A stretch of DNA of 51,309 bases from JAQBGV01 sp032128395 (GTDB lineage: Bacteria; Planctomycetota; UBA8108; UBA1146): contig JAQBGV010000068.1 in the NCBI GenBank assembly GCA_032128395.1, positions 1 through 51,309 of the forward strand, given 5' to 3'. Made by a program: the position numbers and the translations under genes. Positions 7,973-16,900 of this stretch are shown in pieces. Each line of letters opens with the position of its first letter. The first letter of the stretch is position 1. The notes beneath the pieces were generated by a model. That model was given only the letters and a program-made list of their open reading frames with translations, was not told where the DNA came from and did not search any database.

Positions 7973-9246
7973 TGGATGGGGGGATGATGTTCGGATCGAA
8001 GCGGACCTGGATGCCCTGGTGCGCTCTTCTTGCCCTCGCCGGATTCGTCGATGCGGGGCTCCTGCGGGGCGATGACGATGGAGCCCAGGCCCCGCCGCGC
8101 GAGCTGGTGGATCCGAAGAAAATGGTCGAGGCGGCGAACGAATTCGCCGTCGGGGGAAAGACCGTCGATGCCTCGCGCCTGTACCGAAAGGCCCTCTTCG
8201 TCCAGCCGAAGAACGGGAAGGCCCTGCAGGGGTGGCGCAAGATCCGCAAGGAGCGCGCCGCGAGACTCGTCGGCGAGGGGGCGGCAGCTTGGGACACCGA
8301 GCCGGCTCGGGCTCTCGCACTCTTCCGCGGGGCGGCTGGGCTCGATGCATCGAATTCGAAGGTCAAGGCGCTCGGGCGCGAACACGGCTTCCAGGAGTTC
8401 CGCGGGGAGTGGCGGTCGAAGAACGAGATCGAGGAATACCGGAAACAGCTCTCCGAGATCGAAGGGGCCCGCAAGCAGCAAGTCAACGTCGACGAATCGT
8501 ACTCCGTGATCTATCGCGGTCCGTTTCGGTTCTTCACCGATGTCGACACCCGAGTCGCCAAGTCCACCCTCGAGCAGATGACCGCCAGCATCGAGACGCA
8601 CTGGGCGAAGTACCGAGAGGTGATGGCCCCGTTCGAGCTTCGCACGGTCTCCGATCTCGACGTGGTGCTGTTTGCGAAGCGCGCCGACTACATGAAGAGT
8701 GCGGGGATCCCTGGGTCGGCGGGGGTGTACTACTCCAGCCGCGGCGTCGGGTACTTCTTCGGGGAGGGCGGCTGGAACTTCAGCACGATGCTCCACGAGA
8801 TGACCCATCAGCTGAACGACAAGCTTCTCGGGGCGCACGGGGTCGAGGCATGGTACGAGGAGGGGGTCGCCGAGTATTTCGGTGCGGGATTCCTCACGCA
8901 GGCGGGACGTCGGGTCGAGCTCGGTCGGGTCGATGCGTACCGGCTCGCCGCCTTCCAGGAATCGGTGCGCGGATCCGCGGGGCGGGTGATTCCCCTCGAC
9001 CGCTTCGTCCGCATGGAGCGCGCCGAACTCAGCGGAGAGTTCTACGCCCAGGCGTGGGCGCTCGTGCACTATCTGATGGAGGTGCACCCGTTCGGTCGCT
9101 GCATCATCTTCGACTACCTCGAAGGGCATCGCATCCAGGAGGGACGACACCTCGCCGAGGTGCTTTCTGATTATCGGTACGATCTGGGGAGCTTCGAGGA
9201 GGAGTTCCTGGGGTACTACCGGAGCGGCGGCGCGGCGGGACAGTGA
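7969..9246 (+). CDS. Secreted HExxH protein, DUF1570-like putative metallopeptidase
   Basis: The 425-residue product has a signal-like N-terminus (MPWCALLALAGFVDAGLLRG), a TPR-like helical region (LYRKALFVQPKNGKALQGW) and a C-terminal gluzincin-type domain: MLHEMTHQLND (HExxH) followed by YEEGVAEYFG, the expected third-ligand helix. This layout fits the DUF1570/peptidase-MA-like proteins common in Planctomycetota, usually exported and of unknown substrate. ATG at 7969 overlaps the phosphorylase stop; ATGs at 7984 and 7987 would give tighter signal peptides. It is the last gene of the coupled three-gene unit, but nothing in it suggests a role in nucleoside metabolism. The stop is five bases from that of the convergent uridine phosphorylase. 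Confidence 0.75.
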   Translation: MMDGGMMFGSKRTWMPWCALLALAGFVDAGLLRGDDDGAQAPPRELVDPKKMVEAANEFAVGGKTVDASRLYRKALFVQPKNGKALQGWRKIRKERAARLVGEGAAAWDTEPARALALFRGAAGLDASNSKVKALGREHGFQEFRGEWRSKNEIEEYRKQLSEIEGARKQQVNVDESYSVIYRGPFRFFTDVDTRVAKSTLEQMTASIETHWAKYREVMAPFELRTVSDLDVVLFAKRADYMKSAGIPGSAGVYYSSRGVGYFFGEGGWNFSTMLHEMTHQLNDKLLGAHGVEAWYEEGVAEYFGAGFLTQAGRRVELGRVDAYRLAAFQESVRGSAGRVIPLDRFVRMERAELSGEFYAQAWALVHYLMEVHPFGRCIIFDYLEGHRIQEGRHLAEVLSDYRYDLGSFEEEFLGYYRSGGAAGQ

Positions 9247-9250
9247 CCGA

Positions 9251-10039
9251 TCAGGGGGTCAATTTCCGCAGTGCACGCAGTCCGACGTCGACCACGCGAT
9301 CCTCGAAGGCCGTCTTCTCATCCGCGGCCACGAATCGGTCGCGAGATCGTTCCGCGAACACCGTGCAGACCGCACCCGCCCGGAAGCCTCGCAGTGAAGC
9401 GAGGGTCAGCAGGGTCGAGGTCTCCATCTCGAGATTCAGCACCCCGATGCGTGCGAGTTCGTCGATTCGGTCGGGGAAGCGGGGCGGAAATCCGGGGACA
9501 TCGCGAGCCTGGGCACCGTAGAAACCCGATGCGGTCGCCGTCATCCCGGTGCGCCACGGAACTCCAGCCTCGGTCGCAGCCGCCTGCAGTGCCTCGATCA
9601 CCTCCGGGTGGGCGACGGCGGGATATCCCTCGGGGACGAACTGTGTCGAGGTGTTCTCGAGTCGCACCGCTCCCCAGGTGATCACCAGATCGCCGATCGA
9701 CAGCTCGGGTTGGACCCCCCCGCAGGTTCCGGCCCGAATCAGAGTGGCGCTCTCGAGGAGTGACGCGAGTTCGACGACCGCGATCTCGGTGTTGTCGCAG
9801 CCGATCCCGGTCGCCATCACCGAAACGTCGAGTCCCTCCCAGGTTCCTGTGAACGTGGTGTACTCGCGGTTGCGAAAGGAACCTCGAACCTCGGAGAATC
9901 GCTCCGCACAGCGTTCTGCACGGGCCGGGTCACCGACGAGCAGGATCGAGGGTGCCACCTCGCCGGGACCGACCCCGATGTGGTACGGCCGTCCCGATGC
10001 ATCGATCACCAACCGCGCCGTTCTCGGCTCCACAGACAT
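9251..10039 (-). CDS. udp: Uridine phosphorylase, NP-I family
   Basis: The 262-residue enzyme belongs to the hexameric nucleoside phosphorylase family. It shows the phosphate loop GDPAR (36-40), RAGTCG (102-107) and NLEMET (202-207), which contacts ribose. GFYGAQARD places Gln177 and Arg179 in the F-Y-x-x-Q-x-R pattern that recognises uracil in E. coli uridine phosphorylase, so uridine or deoxyuridine is the likely substrate rather than a purine nucleoside. ATG at 10039 has GAGG upstream; ATG at 10048 is an alternative without good spacing. It is transcribed towards the nucleotidase-CNT/PNP unit and supplies the pyrimidine half of the same salvage route. Confidence 0.88.
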   Translation of the reverse strand: MSVEPRTARLVIDASGRPYHIGVGPGEVAPSILLVGDPARAERCAERFSEVRGSFRNREYTTFTGTWEGLDVSVMATGIGCDNTEIAVVELASLLESATLIRAGTCGGVQPELSIGDLVITWGAVRLENTSTQFVPEGYPAVAHPEVIEALQAAATEAGVPWRTGMTATASGFYGAQARDVPGFPPRFPDRIDELARIGVLNLEMETSTLLTLASLRGFRAGAVCTVFAERSRDRFVAADEKTAFEDRVVDVGLRALRKLTP

Positions 10040-10205
10040 CGGGTCCATCCTCGCCGGCCAGGGGGGGGGAATCTCCCTCCGAGGGGCGAGACTAATCGCT
10101 TCCCCCGAAGTGGGAAAGTCCCATCGCTTGCTGGGACAGGGACCTCACCTGGAGCCGCGGGGCTTGGAACCGCTCGGAGGTGTGGTCGAGGGTCTGAGGT
10201 GTCGA

Positions 10206-10283
10206 TATATTGGAAACGGCTCCTCCAGGGGTCGCCCGGAGCATCTCGCCTGAAATAGGCCCGCCGCCCTGGAGTAGGAGCCG
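10206..10283 (+). promoter_or_regulatory. Probable -10 box and strong 5' leader hairpin upstream of the HEAT/VWA gene
   Basis: TATATT (10206-10211) is a good -10 hexamer, with no clear -35. About six bases later starts a long stem: CGGCTCC plus TCCAGGG (10217-10230) pairs with CCCTGGA, a GTA bulge and GGAGCCG (10267-10283), 14 bp in all. The 36-base interior contains a small GCCT/AGGC hairpin. The ATG lies 21 bases downstream with AAAGGA as ribosome-binding site. The stem begins at the predicted transcript start, which suggests a stabilising 5' structure or a regulatory leader. I recognise no known riboswitch class. Confidence 0.45.
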
Positions 10284-10304
10284 CCCGCTGAAAGGACTAC
10301 GAAG

Positions 10305-11730
10305 ATGATCTCGAGTCTCTGTCGGAGCGTCCTGATCCTCTTGCTCGCGGTCGGAGTCGCCCACCCCGTGTTCGCGGCCGACAAGAAGGAATTGAAGCAA
10401 CTGAAGAAGGATTTCGCGAAAGCGCTGTCCGAAGAGAACGAAGAAGCGGCGATCTCCGTCTTCACCCGGCTCGGCGAGATCGGGGACGAGGACGCCCGCG
10501 AGGAGCTGTACAACCTCGGATTCGGGTATGCGACCACGCCGACCCTGTACGCCGCCGCCGTATCCACGCTCTCTTCGTTCGAGGGGATGCTCGAGTTCCT
10601 CGATGAGCGCTACGGCAAGGTCGACAACAAGGGGGATTTCCGCGAGCGTGTTTTCCTCGCCGACATCACGGCGAAGGTCCCTGGCGATGATGCGATCGTC
10701 TCGCTCACGGCGTATCTGGCGGATAACTCTCCATTCGTCACGGGCGCGGCGGTCGAACACCTCGCGAACTCGATGTCGCGGGCAGCGATCGAACCCCTGA
10801 TCGAGCTGCTCAAGGAACTTTCGAAGAAGCCGAAAGACGTCCTCTACCATCAGGTCCGCGATGGGCTGTGGAAGCTGACCGGTCAGGACTTCGATATCAT
10901 CGATGACTGGATGGCGTGGTGGGAGCCGAACAGGGCGACGTTCGATCCCAAGAGCTCCGAGCACGAGGGGAAAGACCGGCGTCGAGCGGAAGCGCCGCGG
11001 CGACGACCCCGAGTTCTGGGGGGTCCCCGTCGAATCGAAGAACATCGTGTTCGTCATCGACACCTCCGGAACCATGCGCTTCATCGAAAAGGATGACATT
11101 CCGGGTCTCGGCGAGGTCAGCGGTGGTTCGGACACCGGAGGAGATCAGACCAAGAAGGCAGAGATCAAGCCCGGCAGTCCGGAAGAGCGACTCGCATTGT
11201 TCTGGTCGCGGATCAGCATGGCGAAGCGAGAGCTTGCTCGGGTCGTCCAGCGGCTCGACAACAAGACTCTCTATCGGATCGTTCGGTTCGACACGAATGT
11301 GATCCCAGAGACGAAGACCCCGAAGCCCGCGACCCCCGGGAGCAAGTCGAAGTCCCTCAAGTGGATCGAGGATATCAAGATCAAGGGGAACACGGCGACG
11401 CTCGATGCACTGCTCGAGGCGTTCTCGGATCCGAGGTGCAACACGATCTACTTCCTCTCCGATGGGGTGCCCTCGAAGGATGGCAAGAACGATGACCCGA
11501 CCCGACCGATCCTGGACAAGGTCTTCGCCGAGAATCGCTTCCGGAAGATCAAGATCCACACCTTCGGCTTCGATCCGGCCCCGGAGACGCCGAACCGCGG
11601 CCCCTCCGGCGGCCTCATCGAGTCGAACAAGTGGCTCGCCGAGCTCGCGGAATCGACCGGGGGAAAGTTCACGCTGATGAAGGTGGACCCACGCCGGACG
11701 CCCGACAAGCCGGACGGCGATCTGAAGTGA
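10305..11730 (+). CDS. Secreted HEAT-like/von Willebrand A protein, frameshifted near 10972
   Basis: Two overlapping reading frames belong to one gene. The first starts at ATG 10305 with a signal peptide (LILLLAVGVAHPVFA) and a helical HEAT-like region up to WMAWWEPNRATFDPKSS. The second continues at GDDPEFWGVPVESKNIVFVIDTSGTM, a VWA domain with the DTSGT metal site and a later FLSDGVPS. Removing one base in the GGGGAAA run near 10970-10976 joins them into a 474-residue protein with a natural junction (EGK-TGVERK). The domain order is familiar from Planctomycetota secreted proteins. The extra base may be a sequencing error or a real mutation; a programmed shift is less likely. The VWA domain probably mediates protein or metal-dependent adhesion. 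Confidence 0.72.
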
Positions 11731-11753
11731 CGTGCATCAAGGACGATGATGCA

Positions 11754-13739
11754 TCATAGACAGAGCAGCGTGTCGGGAGTCGGGTCGAACCCCGGATCGG
11801 GGAACGGCGGCTCCGGCGGCGAGTCGATCCCGAAGGTGTAGCGGAGCAGACGCAGCGCGTCGCCGATGTCGATCGAACCGGAATCGTTGACATCGAGCGC
11901 GTCGAAGCAGGTCGGCCAAGGATTTCCCTGGAACAGATATCCGAGCAACTGGATCGCGTCCGAGAGATCCAGGCTCCCCTCGCCACTGACATCCCCACGG
12001 ATGAACATCTGAACCGCCGGCAGGTCGAGCCCACAGATGGGGCTCGGCGCGCCGAGCGATCCGAGGCGAGCGACCACGGTATACGTGATCAAGCCCGGGG
12101 GTGGCTGCGGGTCGAGATAGTCGGTCGCACTGGCGGGGAGAGTGGCGAGTGAGGCGCCGCCTCGGCGAACCTCGATCGAGTCGTGCATCCCCAGGGCGGG
12201 GAGGGTCCACGAGAGAACGGCGCCCTGCTCCTGGGTGTGGCAGAGGAGATTCTCGACCGGGAGGAGCGGCAGGTCGAATCCGTGGGGGGGGAAGGCGGTC
12301 AGCAACTCCCCCAGGTGCGGAGTGCCGTTCGACAGGTCCCCATCGTCGTCGTCGAGTTCGATCATCTCGCTGAGCAAGCTCGCGTCGAGCTCCCCGCTCC
12401 CCGCGAGGACCCAAGTGAGCCACAACTCCGCCGCGGCGTCGGCCCCGTCCGCCATCCCGAGGGACGCGATCAACTCGGTCCGAAGATCCCAGAACGCTCC
12501 CGACAAGGGGAGGCCTCGGATCGCGGCACTCGAAGACGCCACCGGGTAGATCGCGTCTGGCTCGAGATCGCGGAGCGAAGTACCGACGGTCTCGAAATCG
12601 GGACCGATGCGCGGATCGTCGAAGCAGAACGCCGCGAAGATGTCCGCGTTCGCTTCTTCGACCTCGAACTCCGCGACCCCGGGGATGTGCTCCTCGATGT
12701 GATGGAAGTACTCGTGGGCGAGTAGGGTGCCGTACGCAGAATTCCTGCAACCGTTGCCGGCCCGCGTCAGCTGGATCGTCTGGAAGATCGGCAAGTACGC
12801 CGAATAGCAGCTCCCGGCGACGTTCACGTGGACGACGACCGGGAACTCGGCGGCGGGGAGACCGGCCGCGTGATCGAGCAACCAGTTGCGCGATCGAGAG
12901 ACGACGTAGAACGCATTCCCCTCCGCGACCGTGAACTCGCTCGCGGGGTCCCCGAAGAGGATCGTTCCGAACATCCCCGCGGACAGGCTTCCGAACCAAT
13001 TGCTGTCCGGCCCCCCCTGATTCTGGACGTCCACCCAAGCGCCGACCAGCTCTGCGTTGACGAACAGGTTCGCCGCCAGCGACGGGATCGTGAAGATCCC
13101 GGTGGGGCCGGTGTCGACCGGTGGTTCGCCGCCGGGCGTGATGGTCAGACCTGCGAGCGGCGCGTGGATCAGAGTTGCAGATGGGGAGTACGGGAGGTTG
13201 CCGTCGGGGATGCGTGCGAGGACTTCGCCCGCATAGCCCCCGTGTCTCCGGATCGAGGCGCGTTCGAGGAGCGTGCCGGTCGCGGAGTCGAGCCAGAGCT
13301 CGAATTCGTCATCGCCCGCAAGGACGTGGACCCGGTGAGCGATGGCGAGGACGAGGGAGCCGTCCCCGTCCATGAGCCATGCACGCTCCGGAACTCCCGG
13401 AGCCGCGCTCCAGCCGTCGGCTGGAATCCCCATGTCGGCGAGGTGCCCCTCGACGCGCGACCAGAGGGCGAGCGGGGGGTTCTTTTGCAGAAGCGGGAGA
13501 AGATCCGGGCTTTTTCCGAGCCGCCGCGTCCAGGAATGGCCCTCCCGGCGAATGGTGACGTCATCGAGTCCGTGGATCGGAATTCCTGCGTGGAGGACGG
13601 GTTGCCGCACGATTTCGCGGTCACCGACCCAAACAGCCTCGGCGGAGGACGAGGCGCCCTCGAGGATCGGATCGGTTCCAGAGGCGTGGGTCGGGGCCAG
13701 ATGGAGGCTCAGCAGGGCGATGAGGCAGAGGGGGCGCAC
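11754..13739 (-). CDS. Secreted gluzincin-type metalloprotease with dockerin-like C-terminus
   Basis: The GTG start at 13739 has GGAAGGAG seven bases upstream and opens a clean signal peptide (VRPLCLIALLSLHLAPTHASG); a longer frame back to 13847 has no such support. The 661-residue protein contains AHEYFHHIEEH (HExxH) and, about 17 residues later, EEANADIF, the arrangement of M4/M36-like zinc proteases. A fibronectin-like beta stretch follows, and then two calcium-loop repeats (RGDVSGEGSLDLSDA, LDVNDSGSIDIGDA) ending DPTPDTLLCL, the dockerin-type tail typical of many Planctomycetota secreted proteins. It probably acts outside the cytoplasm on proteins. No cohesin is present in the window. Its stop faces the HEAT/VWA gene 23 bases away. 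Confidence 0.82.
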   Translation of the reverse strand: MRPLCLIALLSLHLAPTHASGTDPILEGASSSAEAVWVGDREIVRQPVLHAGIPIHGLDDVTIRREGHSWTRRLGKSPDLLPLLQKNPPLALWSRVEGHLADMGIPADGWSAAPGVPERAWLMDGDGSLVLAIAHRVHVLAGDDEFELWLDSATGTLLERASIRRHGGYAGEVLARIPDGNLPYSPSATLIHAPLAGLTITPGGEPPVDTGPTGIFTIPSLAANLFVNAELVGAWVDVQNQGGPDSNWFGSLSAGMFGTILFGDPASEFTVAEGNAFYVVSRSRNWLLDHAAGLPAAEFPVVVHVNVAGSCYSAYLPIFQTIQLTRAGNGCRNSAYGTLLAHEYFHHIEEHIPGVAEFEVEEANADIFAAFCFDDPRIGPDFETVGTSLRDLEPDAIYPVASSSAAIRGLPLSGAFWDLRTELIASLGMADGADAAAELWLTWVLAGSGELDASLLSEMIELDDDDGDLSNGTPHLGELLTAFPPHGFDLPLLPVENLLCHTQEQGAVLSWTLPALGMHDSIEVRRGGASLATLPASATDYLDPQPPPGLITYTVVARLGSLGAPSPICGLDLPAVQMFIRGDVSGEGSLDLSDAIQLLGYLFQGNPWPTCFDALDVNDSGSIDIGDALRLLRYTFGIDSPPEPPFPDPGFDPTPDTLLCL

Positions 13740-13836
13740 CGGCGGTCTCCTTCCGGGAGGATCAGACTCGGGAGGGGTGCGAGAGGGGAGGCGCGATTCT
13801 ACCACATGTGAATAGATGGCGATGAACAATGAAGAG

Positions 13837-13891
13837 CGGCCGCCCACCGGGCGGTGGCCGGTCCCGACCCCGAATTAGGCCTCCGGAGGCC
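13837..13891 (-). terminator. Two GC-rich hairpins between minus-strand genes, possible terminator
   Basis: In the gap after the stop at 13925 (minus direction) lies a perfect 14-base palindrome, GGCCTCCGGAGGCC (13878-13891), followed on that strand by TAATTC. Further on is a 9-bp bulged stem (CGGCC/GCCC with GGGC/GGCCG, 13837-13860). Neither has a real T-tract. They may end transcription of the DUF3857 operon or separate it from the metalloprotease gene. Confidence 0.35.
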
Positions 13892-13924
13892 GAGGGAGGG
13901 CCGAACCTCGCTCCTCACCTGCCC

Positions 13925-16900
13925 CTACGGCGTGACCGCCTCCAAGGAGATCCGCGCCTCTTCTCGCTGATCCACCTGCCGGCAGAATTCGACGAACTCC
14001 GGCCAGCGGTCTGCTTCGAGCCAGAACGGCCGCATCGAGAGGAGGCGTTCCAGGACCAGTTCATCCCCCTCTTGTAGCGTGACCGCCCGGAACCGTCCCC
14101 ACGGCCCTTCGAGTTCGACGTCCTCCGGGAACTCGCCCACGCGGAGATCGTCGCCGAGGCGGACCGTCAGGCGCTCCTCGATGGTGAACTCGACCTGGCT
14201 GAAGGCGGGATAGATCCGCTCGGTGTCGCGGACGAATCTGCGCAGATTGCTCACGAGGATCGTGCTCGCGAGGCTCGGAACTCCGTCGCGATCCTGTAGC
14301 AGCGAAGGCGCGTCGACGTCGAAGGCGATCCGAAGCGGTGGGTCCCGCTCATCGAAGTGTTCGAACTTCCCCGACCGGACCTTGGCCCCCGGAAGAGTCT
14401 GCTGGACGAATCGCTCGAGCATCGTGGAGCGAAAGAACGGGGGCATGTCCTTGATCTGCTCCTTGAGCTGGCTCCCCTGGATCGCGCGGATCTCCATCCC
14501 ACCTTCCAGGCGGATCGTGGGGCTCTCCCCGCCGACGAGCGTCGCCGTTCCCTCGATCGCCTGCGCATCGACGCGCGGGTCTCCATCCGGGATGCGCGAC
14601 CACACGCCGCCGGTTCGATCGACACGAAGCGCTCGACCGCGGCGGATCTCCGGCGGAATGCGTCCGAATCGCGCTTGCCGGAACGGGATGTGAACGAGGA
14701 GCGGAGCGCCGTCTTCGCCGAGGTCATCGATCTCGATCATGACTCGGCCGAAGGTCGCATCCCGCGGATTCGACCAGTCCACCCAAGGGATGCGCTCCGG
14801 AGATGGGGCGGCATAGACTCGATGGAAGGGGATCCCCGCCGCTCGCAGGAGACCCGCGAGTGCGAGCTCGCGGTTTCCGTCGCGGCCGATCCACACTTCG
14901 GTGGCACTTCCACCGCCTCCGCCGTCGGTGATGTGTTCGCACGCGGCCTCGTAGAGCGCCACGACCTGGGCGCGTCGGTCGGAGATGCCGTCGAGAATTT
15001 CCGCGGCTGCGGCTTCCAGCGTGGGGGTCGGTCGATCGTCGCGGACCGAGTTCGCCGCGAGTTGGGGGAGCACCTCCTCCCACGTCGTTCTCGCCCGCAC
15101 CTCCACGTTCGGCAGGATCTGATCCGGGGGAGGAGCGAGGAATTCCGGCTCCGGGCGGGGGGAACGATCCACCCGCCAGGCGATGCGGCGCACACCCCCG
15201 CTCCGCGTTTCCTTCGGCGCTCTCGCACCCGCGCGCAATACGATCTCGGGCTCCCACTCGGCGGGGAGTCGGACCACCCACTCCGAGCGATGGAATGCGG
15301 CCGCGAAGTCGGGGTCCTGGAAGTAGAACGGTCCGAGACGCAGATCGTCCGGATCTCTGAGATCCTGTCGTCGCACGGTGCGGACGACGATGATCGCACC
15401 GGGCTCGAGACCGGGAAGGGTGTAGCCACCTCCGCTCGCGCCCCCGGTCGGTTGCAGAACGCGGCCGTCCGGCGTGTACACCGCGAGCTCACGCAATTCC
15501 CCCTGGGTCGGGAGGGTCGAGTAGTCCTCCACCGCCTCCTGCGATTCGAGTCGGATCACCTGATGCACCACCTCGACGATGCCACCGTCGACCGTGACAT
15601 CGCTGATCATCTGGTCGAGCAGGAGCACGGCGTTCGCGCCGGGATAGCTCCCGACGGGAGGGGCGTCGCCGAGGATCTCCGCGAGCGGGATCAACTCCTT
15701 CTCCCACGACTCGCTCGGCTCGCTGCCGGGAACGGGCGAGCCTCCCCGCAGGTGAGCGATGCGCCGGGCGCGATCGCTGCGACCCGGGTCGCGCGACGCC
15801 GCCTCCCGCAGGGCGTCGAGGGCCAGATCGAGGTCTCCCGACCGGAGGTGAAAATCGGCGAGATCATCCCACGGGTCGGGGTCATCGGCCCGGTGCTCCG
15901 CTGACCACCGCTCGGCGAGCGCGCGCATCGCCTGGCGGTCCTCCCGCGCGTCCGCGATGTGCATGCGCAATCGGATCCCCTCGAGACTTCCCGGTTCCAG
16001 TCGATCGAGGCGATCTGCGATCTCCTCCGCCCGCTCGATGCGCCCGAGTCGGATCGATGCCCGGGCGAGCGGGGTCCCGGCGGCGAAGGTCGGTTCGAGT
16101 TCGAACAGCCGCTCGCGCAACTCCATCATCCGGTCCCCACGCGAGAGGTCCTGCGCTGCGCGTTGGAGCCGCCCTAGCACCGCTCGGTGATCCGGCGCGA
16201 TGCGCTCGAGGGCCGAGAGTGCCGCGCTCCGCTCCCGCCGCCACCCTTCCTCGTTCGCGATCGACTCGCGTGCGAGCCACGCTTCGAGTGACTTCGGGGC
16301 CGACGAGAGGATGCCATCGATGGTTCGCATCGCCTCATCGACTCGATCCTCCTCTGCCAAGGTGCGAGCAGTGGCGAGGAGAATGGGGAGGAGCTCAGGA
16401 TCCGCGGCGAGGGCGGCGGTTCGGAACCCGTCGGTCCGACTGCGCACCAACTCGCTCGGGAGCCACGAGAGAAGAGGGAGTGCGAGTTCGGTCGCGACTG
16501 CGAGGGGAACCGCCCCATCGCCGGTGGGCGGGGTCTCCGGGAGGAGCCGATCGATCGCACGAAGGTCCTCGCGCTCCGCGGCGAGGATCAGCCGTGCAGC
16601 CCGGTCCGCGGGAGTGATCGGTTCGAGGGTGAGGTTGGGGACGCCGACGGGAAGCCGCTCCGGAGCGGCGTGCCAGGACGAGGTGGCGCCACGACCCCCG
16701 GGGGGGAGAGCTTCGAGGGCGAGCGGGGCGCCACTCGCATCGGTGAACCGGATCTGGGTAGGAGCTCCATCGCTGCGGAGCACGATCAGGTGTTCCCCCG
16801 CCTCGAGGTCGAGCGGGATCCAGATCACCCGCGGGAGGTGCTCGCGTCCCCGGTCGAACCCCGGAGTCTCGACTCCGTCGAGGATCAGCCGAAGGGAACC

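Noticed and set aside
10955..10990. Programmed ribosomal frameshift in the HEAT/VWA gene
   Set aside because: A +1 shift is needed, but there is no rare-codon or stop-codon slippery arrangement of the known +1 type, and a second gene nearby shows the same one-base excess at a homopolymer, so an indel is simpler.
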